Shown: positions 32,301 to 41,810 of the stretch, in pieces
How the letters are laid out: each line of letters opens with the position of its first letter
Position numbering within the stretch: the first letter of the stretch is position 1
DNA from: Saccharum officinarum
Lineage: Eukaryota > Streptophyta > Magnoliopsida > Poales > Poaceae
Length of the DNA stretch: 64,000 nt
NCBI GenBank assembly: GCA_020631735.1
Contig: CM036209.1
Coordinates: forward strand, 5,183,451-5,247,450
Reading direction: 5' to 3'
Made by a program: the position numbers and the translations under genes
The notes under the pieces: model-generated
Told to the model about the DNA's origin: nothing
The model's input: only the letters and a program-made list of their open reading frames with translations
Databases searched by the model: none

Positions 32301-33152
32301 GTCCTTGATTTCTAGGTCATCATCGTCCACGCGGTCCTTGCCATCGCCATGGCGGGGATACTCATCCACCCCCGTCCCCAGCCTCCAACTCCAGAACTGT
32401 CCCTCGACGGTGGACGCGGGCGCCGTGCCATGTCTACTCTAGAGGAGGAATACGCAGCAGCAGGCACCAACCTGCGCACGTAGAAGACAAAGGAGTGAGA
32501 CTGTGAGAGAGAGGCCAGATCTAGGGTTAGGGTTAGAGAGACGTACTTGCGCCACTGGAGCCCGGAACCGGAGAGGGAGAGGCCAGAGGAGACAGACAGA
32601 TAGGCACCGATTAGAAACGACAGCGAGTGGCGGAGGGACTGGGCAAGAACATGAACTCACATAGTTCACCAGGAGCGAGAGGAGAGCTGGAGAGGAAGGG
32701 AGAGGAGGGAGAGAGAGGATACAAGAGGGTCAGTGAACTCAAGGTGAGTTGGAGGAGCGGCGACGAGGTCACCAGAGCTAGGGAAGATGGTCGATGGGGA
32801 CGGTCGAGGTCACCGGAGCCAGAGCCGAGAGCGAGATTGAGTTCGCGAGGCAAGTGTGAGAGTGAGAGCGGTGTGCGGCGGGGGATTGGGGGGGGAACAG
32901 CCGTGGCGTCAGCTTATATACGCGCGCGTGCGGCGTGCGGTGGCTTCGTGGGCTGGGCCGCCTCCACGCTCCGCCTCCATTATGGCCGTTGGGGGCACTG
33001 GGCCGACCGTTGGAACGGGCCGTGCCCGGGCCGTGCCGCGTGCCTGGGATGCGGTCCAGGCACGGCCTGGTTACTCGGGCTGTGCTCGGGCCGGGCCAAA
33101 ACGCCGGGCCTCGGGCCAGGCCACCGGGCCTCGGGCTGCATGGCCAAATATA
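29375..33152 (-). mobile_element. hAT transposon, 3.8 kb, TSD GTCTAGTA
   Basis: The 8-bp duplication GTCTAGTA (29367-29374 and 33153-33160) flanks imperfect short terminal repeats (TATAGATGTCCA; inverted right end TATATTTGGCCA). Subterminal GGGCCGGCACGG and CGGGCCAGG-type motifs occur at both ends. It encodes a broken BED-finger transposase on the minus strand. It sits inside a Gypsy LTR remnant, whose sequence resumes at 33161. Confidence 0.93.
30221..32369 (-). pseudogene. hAT transposase (BED zinc finger, RICESLEEPER-like), broken
   Basis: The order is N-terminal acidic region, BED zinc finger (CKLCGKRY...HLIRHQKSC), RNase H-like core with LDNASSN and WNSTYLM, and C-terminal hAT dimerisation region (LLWWRDHKLTYPVLSIMARDI, then SSESCFS). 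Lesions: an in-frame TAG near 31851, a one-base frameshift in the A-run near 31620, and another frameshift near 31230. The remaining coding text is otherwise well preserved, so inactivation looks fairly recent. The start codon is uncertain: 32369 is only the limit of the open frame and begins with GTG. Proteins of this class bind and cut the element ends; some have been domesticated in plants, but the lesions argue against that here. Confidence 0.88.
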
Positions 33153-34050
33153 GTCTAGTACCTTGATTTGTTCTAGCTTGTAGCAGCTTATCAAAAGGGC
33201 AAGAGGGGATTGTTGTGATGGTTATGGGCCCGGCCTATCATTGTGTGTACTATGTTGTGACCATATGTGTGCCACTTCGAAGGAAGGTTCCATGATGGGC
33301 GGTCAATTGCTCCTTACTAGAATGACTAGGGAAAGCTTCATGGTGAAACCCTCCATACTCACCTTGGAAGCGGGTAAAGAGGCTAGCTACCTCAGGTATA
33401 TGGTAATCATGACTCACGGATAAAGTTGTACAATCTCTATAGAGTGTTTTAAACTGATATATCAGTCGTGCTCTCGATCATGAGCGGCCTAGATCCTTAC
33501 TGAATAGTTGGTTACTCGGATGGTATGGTTATCTTTTTTTGTGGGGATGGTATGGTTATCTTTAATATTGCTAATATCCTTAATTGCTACTCACTATTGG
33601 GAGCTTAAGCATTACATAGCTACATCGACTTATAATGGCTTAAATCTTGACCAACTAGAATTGCTTACCGCAATACAGCCATGTCAAGCCTTTGAGCCCC
33701 TGCATCCCCTCACTTTATGCTTGTTAAGCGGTAGTTGCTTAAGGTTGCTTTACTTTCAATATTTTGGCAAAATCCCGGATGGTAATAGAAGGTAGACCTT
33801 GGTTAAGTTTCTGAGGAATGCTAGGCGTATGTTACCCCTAGCCGGCCATCCCTGTGAAATAGAGCTTGAAGAGAAGATTAGTATCTATTCCGCCGTACTC
33901 TGATAAATGTAAGTGTTAATATTAGTGTGTTTCCTCTATTAAACATTGCTTCTGATACTCTCTATTTCCGTTGTTGTATGTGTTGACTTCATGGGCACAA
34001 TGAGTGCTTGGTTTTCTTTGGAAACCAGGCCGATTTTCATGGGGTATAAA
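33153..34050 (+). repeat. Gypsy LTR remnant, right part
   Basis: After the second hAT TSD the LTR resumes. 33425-33510 matches 62865-62945 (GTACAATCTCTATAGAGTGT; CTCTCGATCATGAGCGGCC) and 33768-33800 matches 63180 onward (AAATCCCGGATGG). The end near 34050 (GGGGTATAAAAC) is approximate. No primer-binding site follows. Confidence 0.7.
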
Positions 34051-34490
34051 ACTTCTCAAGAGCATGATTTTGCCATCCGAACTCCAAATTAAATTCTATA
34101 TATGTTTTTCGATCAGGTCTTCGCTAAATTCACCCGGGTTGATGACCAATTTTAGGTGCAAACAATAAGTCAGCCATGACGATCATATATACATCGAATC
34201 ATCGATGATGATGACAAGGCACATGGAGTATTTCGCGAGATGATATAAGAGCAAGTAGCGAGTTTATTATTAGACAATTTATGCCACATAAATAGTGCAA
34301 ACCGTTACTTTTATTTATTGTATATTTCTTCAGTGCATCAAGGTTGGGGTCTCTTGTTCCGAAGAAATGGAGACATACATATACTGTGCTACCATACCAT
34401 TACCATACAGGGTGCTCATACGTGCTCTGGATGGGTACACATGGATCGATGTGCATGCATGTTACTTGTTACAATAGGTTTATTTTGTTT
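34051..34490. other. 3' flank of the thioredoxin-like gene
   Basis: No gene was found. On the minus strand AATAAA-type signals lie at 34479-34484 (7 nt after the stop, probably too close) and in the AATAAATAAA at about 34311-34320, which fits a 3'UTR of about 170 nt. Confidence 0.4.
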
Positions 34491-35845
34491 TCACTTTGCA
34501 GTAGCCTTGTTGATGCTTTTGATGAGCTCCTGCTTGTCGGGCGCAACAATCTGTTCCACCGTCTTGTAGTCCATTATCATCAGGAACGTCGGCAGGGCCT
34601 GCACTCTGAACTGCTTCGCGAGATCCTGCATGAATGAACCTACATGTTAGAACATGTTTGGATCACATCTTACTATTAATAATTAGAGGCCACACCACGT
34701 TAATTCTTACAAGACATGCTACAAAAAAAAGATAAACATTAGAAATTCTCACACTAACTCACAAGATGTGCTAGGGAAAAAAATAAATCTTAGAAATTCT
34801 CCCACTAATTAAAAACATCAAGCCTTCAATTTGAGAGACTATAATCATCATTGCTGATAATAGCCAATGGATCTATTGTAATTTATATAAAAAATACACA
34901 CCTCGGTCTTTATGAAAAATACATAAAGTAATCCCCTAATTTTGCATCTAAAATACTCACCTCTACCGTTATAAAAAAATTCTAAATAACACCCTAAAAT
35001 GTAAAAAGAAGAGTTAATAAAAGATATGTTAAGCACAATGGTTTTAACTTAATTTGAGGATAAAAAACTGTAGCAGTCAATAAGAATAAAATTTGGAATT
35101 TAAAAATTTAGATTGATGATTTCGTAACATATTTGATGCAACAAGGGCCACCAAAAGCCAAAGATAAAGTTTCAAACTAATTGCATATTTAAAATATACA
35201 TAGGTGTAATACAAAGAAAACGTACTAATAGGATGAAAAAAATATATAGATCAGTCCCTTACAAAAAAACAAATTAATAAATTTATGATAACGGTATATA
35301 GACTATGGAGTATCTATTAAGTCTATTATATGCTAGAAAATAAACAAAGTGAAAAATATAATTTAGTACAAGTAATCTTTATTAGTCAGATGCATTAAAT
35401 TAGTTAATTAGGCCTGCCAGGATGATTTTCCATCGTTATATGTATATGTGTGTGAGAGAGAGATGTATGTGTATACCTTGAACTCATTGTTGTCGACGTC
35501 GACTGTGCAAAAGTCGGCTTTGGTCTTGTAAGTATTCGCGACTGACTCTACAATCGGCTTCATAAACTCGCACGTCGACCGGTAGGACGTCGACCCTATG
35601 AACTCCAGTACGAGCTTAAATTGAGCGTACGTGGACAAAGATTAATTTTGTATCAGAGACACATAGAATATGTATAATGAATGAATGAATAATGGACGAA
35701 CCAATAATTCTACAGAAATCCAAGAAACGAACTGAATCAAGATAAGATAATATATGTACCGTACCAGCCTTTTCTTTTCATTAGCGTTCTCCACAGCTTC
35801 ATACAAGTCGTCCATATCTTGGACGGCTACCACGGACGAACTCAT
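34491..35845 (-). CDS. Thioredoxin-like protein with atypical RSTC active site (3 exons)
   Basis: Three exons in phase 0 give 117 residues, the size of a plant h-type thioredoxin. Exon 1 is 35845-35765, exon 2 is 35614-35477 and exon 3 is 34625-34491. Intron 1 (150 bp) runs GTACGG...TTTAAG and intron 2 (851 bp) GTATAC...ATGCAG. The fold is recognisable from LVLEF, FMKPIVES, FCTVDVDNNEF and the cis-proline block VQALPTFL (Pro85). At the redox site the usual WCGPC reads YRSTC: the nucleophilic Cys is Arg39 and only the resolving Cys42 remains, so normal dithiol reduction is not expected. There is no transit peptide, so it is probably cytosolic. A chaperone or monothiol role is possible but unproven. 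Structure and splice sites are my inference from sequence. Confidence 0.85.
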
Positions 35846-35972
35846 CCTACGTGCCTTGTTCCGGTAGTATACTCCTAGACTAGCTTATATATGTACTCCC
35901 ACACAACTCGCACAAGGATGGAAGGGAAGAATTATTGCCCTTGCCTGATGGAGGCATGGAGCTGATGATGGC

Positions 35973-35983
35973 TTATATATAGC
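35973..35983 (-). promoter_or_regulatory. TATA box of the thioredoxin-like gene
   Basis: The minus strand reads GGCTATATATAAGCC, a strong TATA box about 130 nt upstream of the ATG. This leaves room for a 5'UTR of about 100 nt. A second TATATA lies nearer the ATG at about 35886-35892. Confidence 0.55.
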
Positions 35984-35989
35984 CGGATC

Positions 35990-36889
35990 GGAGCCCATGA
36001 GAAAGGGATCGATACGTTTGGAGAGATGGGAATGAAAGAAAAGGAATAGATGCGCTTCCCAACTACAGCATATTCTGATCTTTGCGCCTAATTTAAGCTA
36101 GCCGGCCCCTCATCAGAAATTCCAACCATTTCATTTTCTGAGCATCTAATTTGGTCTGCTGCGTGCTGGGGCACGTGAGTGGATACAACGGAGGGACGCT
36201 TCTTTGTTGCTTTTCATTTTTTTTTCTTTCTACCGCCCCACTTGATGGTTCATTTTTTATTTTTAAATCACAGTACAGATACATCAATCCCTGGGTCTCG
36301 CTGTCGATGAGCACATCACCAATCGCTGAAAGAATAGCGCTGCTATATTCTAAAATAAGTCTACGCTTGCCCGTGTTAAGTTAAGGGCTCGAACCCGGAT
36401 AGACACTGTTCTATCTCACAAGAAATTTAACTAGCCAAGCTATATATGCTTTGATTCGCCTGCTTCATTCGTGGTTCAAACATTTTGATCATATTGCAAA
36501 GCATGAAGGGAGTACACCATACCTATGATTATGCTACACCTAGCTTCCCCCTTGTGCTGGGCAGGTTAATTACATTGAGGTTTAGTTCATTTAGCTAGGT
36601 AGTGTCATGGCTTTAATTAGCCCTGTTTCCCTAAATTAATTGGGCAAGGGTTTTGCCTTGTCCTAAAAATGAGGTAGTTGATGTGTGGTTATGCCACTCT
36701 ATATCAATACGATTCAGGTGGTGATGTTCTCCTCCGGCGACCATTAAAAAAATATGGTTGTTAAGCTTTCCAGCAAGCTAGATGACTCGCTCCGAGCTTT
36801 TATGGGCTCTTGATTATGATGACTAAATTTCAGGTTCGTGGGGCAGTGGAGGGGAATGTTCGTCAATATATATGAAGGAGGAGGAGGAC
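35990..36889. other. Intergenic region with possible SINE relic
   Basis: No gene is supported. On the minus strand 36395-36385 reads GGTTCGAGCCC, a perfect Pol III B box, preceded by GTGAGATAGAACAGTGTCTATCC as seen in some grass SINE or tRNA-derived repeats. No clear A box or tail was found. The rest is ordinary AT-rich spacer. Confidence 0.35.
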
Positions 36890-37543
36890 TGTAGCACCTG
36901 ATTTTAAGGATAAAACTAGATACACACCATATGTGAGCTCAGGAAGTCAAATCACACGTATGACTACAAATAAGGGTAATATCAAAAGATAATGCTTAAT
37001 ATATAACATACTTAGTACAAAGAAGACAACCTTAGGCACAAACAGCGGATAGACAACTTCAATCTTCGGGTGAAAACTCCACTCCACAGGGACAACTGAC
37101 TGGTTGATCACAAGCCTAACTGCTCCAGAATCTAACAATCTAGTATCCATCCTGGATTTTTATCCAAGTAGTGAGAATAAATAAGCGTAAGTACATCTTG
37201 TACTCAACAAGATTAACCTGGGGTTCATGAGGCTCAAAAGGTAGACACTGGTTTAACTATAGTTAGCTTTTAATAAGTCACGGTTTTAAGCAATTGAGTA
37301 GCCACAAGTTTATCACAAGCCCATATAAACACATGATCAGGTAAACATGAATAATGAATACCATAAACAAATTATTATTAGTGATCATCTATTCCATAAG
37401 GAGTCCAAGGCCGCTCGTGACTGTAAGCACGGCTGTTATAACAGTTTTACACTCTGCAGAGGTTGTACACTTTCACAATGAGCCGTGATTTACACTTTCG
37501 CCCGAGGTCACGAGCCTCTTAACCCACTACCAAGGAAGGTCGG
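36890..37543 (-). repeat. Gypsy LTR 'L1-host', left part (minus orientation)
   Basis: This is the reverse complement of the 3' part of the LTR at 60704-63465. 37145-37245 matches 63100-63200 (TTTTTATCCAAGTA; ATGTACTTAC against GTAAGTACAT), and 37385-37470 matches 62865-62960. It begins TGTAGCACCTG at 36890, the inverted LTR end. No primer-binding site lies to its left, so it is a 3' or solo LTR. It is interrupted by a second Gypsy element and resumes at 46228. Confidence 0.82.
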
Positions 37544-37916
37544 TGTGGTAGAACCACCCTAATTATGTGGCCCACATGTGCTCGTCATTGTCTCACAGAC
37601 CTATGACTGGTGCACACATAAACCACACAATCCCGGTAGTCTATTGGGTGTCCTCGGGGAACCCCGAATCATCCACTTTTCACATCCAATCAGGATCATT
37701 ACAGAAGGCATTGCAGTATTACAACAGTTGATACAAATATATTACATCAGAGTTAAAGAGCGAAAGTATTACAAACCATAAGTTTACAATCCATTTATTT
37801 AAGCCTTACAAACCATATGTTTTCACTTTCAAACAAAGTAGGGTAGCTTGACTAACACAACCTTTATTCATTACATAAAGGTATCATCCTGCCCAGGGAT
37901 GAGAGTACAACACATC
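37544..37916 (-). repeat. 3' LTR fragment of the second Gypsy element
   Basis: It matches 39195-39565 with about 95 percent identity by eye (for example CCCCGAATCATCCACTTTTC and ACAAAGTAGGGTAGCTTGAC). The match breaks at about 37916, where gag-coding sequence begins. Confidence 0.9.
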
Positions 37917-38198
37917 CGCTTCAAGTGGTTCATTTGCCTTGATGAAGATGGGCGATTGAGTTTTTAGAAAGTCAGCATAGGTGTTATTGCCTCTAGGATC
38001 ATGGCGACCATGCGGACCAGGTGCCATATTCTGAGCCATAGCCTGAAGGATACGAGTATTGTCGGCACTTGCGTTGATCAGGTGAGCAATGGCTTCAGTC
38101 AAGGTTGGTGCGGGAGGTGGAGGAGGTGGATTTGGCATGTTGTCGCCACCCTGTGAAGTGCCAGCAATATTGGTATTGACAGAACGGGTCCTCGTCAT
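37917..38198 (-). pseudogene. Gypsy gag N-terminus fused to LTR by deletion
   Basis: From the ATG at 38198 (MTRTRSVNTN) about 94 codons of a Tekay/Del-type Gag N-terminus are open, with a proline run, a helix (AIAHLINASADNTRILQAM) and KTQSPIFIKANEPLEAD. At that point the family normally continues DWLR. Here the frame runs into LTR sequence and stops at 37884. No zinc knuckle, protease or polymerase remains. Confidence 0.82.
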
Positions 38199-39180
38199 TC
38201 TGTGAGACCAAGAACAACAATCCGCTACCAGATTTCCACAGAGAGATTAGGATAGTAAAGACAGACAAAAGAGGGTAGCATGAATAGGTTTGATGGTATA
38301 CTTAACCCAAACCAACTATAACTGGGGAGGTGTGCAGTGTATTATTAATGACATGATGCATGAACGATTCCTACGTTTGACAGAACGACCTCACCAAAAA
38401 CAAGACGACAAGGACATACATGATGGCACATACATATGAGTCACTCTTACTATTATAAAATCGTTCAACACTCTCTTAATCGCAAGTTAGTGTACCTGCA
38501 GAAAATCGTTGCGTCACAGCCCACCCCCAACATACATCACCACTTGATATATAAGTGGCACCCATGTGATTAACGCTACATGGACAACGCTGCATACGTG
38601 ACTAGCACGTATTCACTTCCCGTACCTTCACTTTACGAGACATGCACGGGTAAACACACCCTGGCTGTGCGACCATGACCACCATCGCATGGTAGATGCT
38701 TACACTCTGTATGTTACCATATATAATGTCCTCAAGTAAGCCACTTCTTGAGGAAAGCGTCCGGATTCACATCACCGGCAAGAGGGCTACATCTCCACAT
38801 CGTGCAGCCGATGCCCAAAATCACATCTACGGAGGGAGGACTACATCTCCACATCATGCAGCCGATGTTACTTACCTTCTTACCTTAATGTAGGTGCGTC
38901 GTTACAGAATAGTAAGTTTGAAATGTAAACAATGCAAAAAAAATGTAAACCCTTCCCATACATAACTGTATCGAGTTAGTTTACATAGGTGCCATCATTT
39001 ACATAACCTCTCACACACAAGCTCACATAGGGCAATAAAGACATGCTATCCCCACTCTGACACATCTTCTGAGCATAAGGTAAGTCAGGAGCATATTTTT
39101 CATCAAACTTGAAAACTATTTTTGTTATGTTCTTTTTGAAGTTTTTCAAAAGTAATACTAGCAATAATCTCTGTAATTAT
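38199..39180 (-). other. Leader (5'UTR) of the second Gypsy element
   Basis: About 980 bp lie between the primer-binding site and the gag ATG. No coding region was seen. A duplicated block of about 50 bp (CTACATCTCCACATC-TGCAGCCGATG) occurs at 38787-38868. Confidence 0.55.
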
Positions 39181-39192
39181 GCTCTGGTACCA
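39181..39192 (-). other. Primer-binding site of the second Gypsy element
   Basis: The minus strand reads TGGTACCAGAGC, one base away from the usual TGGTATCAGAGC (tRNA-Met). It directly follows the 5' LTR end. Confidence 0.75.
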
Positions 39193-41550
39193 GCGGTGGC
39201 AGAACCACCCTAATTATATGGCTCATATGTGCCCGTCATTGTCTCATAGACCTCTGACTGGTGCACACATAAACCACACAATTCTGGTAGTCTGTCAGGT
39301 GTCCTCGGGGAACCCCGAATCATCCACTTTTCACATCCGATCAGGATCATTACAGAAGACATTGCAGTATTACAATAGTTGATACAAATATATTACATCA
39401 AAGTTAAAGAGCGGAAGTATTACAAACCATAAGTTTACAATCCATTTATTTAAAACTTACAAACCATACGTTTTCACTTTCAAACAAAGTAGGGTAGCTT
39501 GACTAACACAACCTTTATTCATTACATAAAGGTATCATCCTGCCTAGGGATGAGAGTACAACACATCTACTGCTAGCCATCATCTTCCAGAACCGACATA
39601 CAACATGGGCAAAAGCCTAACTGCTGTTGGGGTTCATCTGCAACAGGGGTTAACAAACCCTGAGTACTAAATTGTACTCTGCAAGACTTACCCGACGAAA
39701 ATAAGAGACTCCAAGGATATGCAGGCTCAAGGTAGTTTGGCAAGATACATAATACTTTGCGGAAAAGCTTACTACAAGTGGATCCTTTCTTTCATCATTT
39801 AGTGTCAAACTTAAGTCATTATTATTATCCGGTTTGCACCTGATCTACATCAATCACTTCTTAAAGCATCCCATCTCATTTCATATCATATTCATAAGTC
39901 ATCATGTTTCATTGTTTAACTACGATGCAGAGCAGTGATTAAGTTTCTCACTATCCGGGAGAGATGGTGATTCAAATTGATGTACATCCAGCTGGAGTAA
40001 ACCTTAACCAGCACGATATATGTAGGTCCCGGACCTACATTTATCAACCATTCCCTCGGATCCTCTAAAACATGAATGGGTTCGCACCACCCGAGAGCAC
40101 AGTACTCCACCGCCCTACCCTATTCCAGTAGGATGGGTACACGCTGCTCTCGCCATCTCTCCACTCCCAGTGCGCGGTTGTCCATTCGTATAATGGAATA
40201 GCCGAGGTACTCAGGCTTACCGAGGGCATGCAGTTAAGTACTTTCAATCTTGATTAGCAAGTCTACAATCGGAACGGTCCTTAATCGACATAGGCGGAGT
40301 ACTATATCAAGACTCCATTCTTAATGCAAGCTAACACCCGCCCGGTCTCATATTAACCATGTCTCATGTTCCATTAATTTATTTCTGAGAGAAGAAAATA
40401 TTGATTCGAGTTATGAACTCATCATCTGACTTCTAGTAACTAAGCAGGGCTAAGCATCTCTAGCCTATAACTACTAAAGGGTAACAAGGAAAGTATTGAA
40501 ATATCAAGGTAGGCATGTAGCAATTGGTACTTCAACCAATTCCTATATTACTTAATGCACATATTATAGGACTCGAATTATAAAAGCATTTGTAAATACA
40601 AGGAACAGTTTGGATGCTCCAGGGCTTGCCTTGGGTAGTAGAGGTGTTAGGTTCTTCTGACGAACCACAGATATCGAAACCAACCTCCACCGGTAGATTC
40701 TCTTCTTCTGGAGCTTGATCAACGGTCACTTCCTCACCTTCGGGCTTCGGTCACTACACGTGATAAAAAATGCATGCGTGGCATGATGATATGTAAACAG
40801 AAAGGACGTATGAAAGATGTATGCAAGTGCATGGGTGAACTCAAACAAGATTAACAAATTTGAGTACAACTTTTCTTTCGCGGTACAATTGCAAGTATTA
40901 ACTACTAATCACTTTTAGTAACCCACATTTAACAAGTTAATGATTAGCACAAGCAATTAAATACAATGCCAAGAAACATCTTCATGTTTATGTCCCAAGG
41001 TCTACGGTCAACCCAAAAGATCACAAAAGTCATATAGGGATTAAGCCTAATTACCTTAATTACTTAATTTGATTAATTAAGCATAGAAAAAGTGATTTAA
41101 CTAAACGTTGTCAAAATATTCCCAAACTTTTTGTTGAGGTTGATTATATCATAAAACACTGGCAAAACAAATTTCATAATTTTTAGACATTTATTTTGGC
41201 CTTCAAAAATCATAGAAGTTGCATTTCTTAATTAAAATAGGTAATTTTAAATCATGTCAAAACTATCATTTTTATAGGTTTCATATTTTTTCTAGATAAA
41301 CATCATCATCAAGAAGCTATACAAAAATTTTCACAATTTTAGGAGCTCTAATTATTTTATTATGAATTAATCAAGAATCAGCACTTAAAAGCATTTTGTG
41401 GAAAATGGAAAAAAAAACCTTTTTCTTCTCATTGCAGTCGCTGACAGTGTGATCCCATTGGTCAGCCCGAGCTGACCACAGCGACTCCGGTCGTTGACCG
41501 GCGATTTCTCGCCGACGGCGAGATCTTTGGCGGCGGGACTCGCTCCTACA

Positions 41551-41810
41551 TGTCAGCAACCCAACTAGGATTGCCACAGGTAACTTGATTCCAGAAGCAG
41601 GAATCGGATACAAGAGTCTTACAAGGAAGAAGAACAGTAACACTAAGTACATGTAAAGGTAAGGTAAGTTCTGATGATTTGGTTGATGCTTGGCCTGGCC
41701 TCCACTGGCCACTTTTGTAGACAGCGTCCGCATGCCCCTCAGGCCTGGGCCACATAACAGTGTCCCTGACAGCTCATCAGGTCTGGACCCACATGGCAGT
41801 GTCCCTGACA
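41551..41810 (-). repeat. 3' LTR of the small element
   Basis: 260 bp, TGTCAG...CTGACA. It contains an extra GTCTGGACCCACATGGCAGT block compared with the other LTR. Identity elsewhere is roughly 90 percent by eye. Confidence 0.92.

Noticed and set aside
32627..33166. 179-codon plus-strand frame at the hAT end
   Set aside because: GC-rich subterminal repeats of the hAT element; low-complexity Gly/Ala/Arg text.
35408..35638. Independent 76-codon gene
   Set aside because: It is exon 2 of the thioredoxin-like gene read into both introns.
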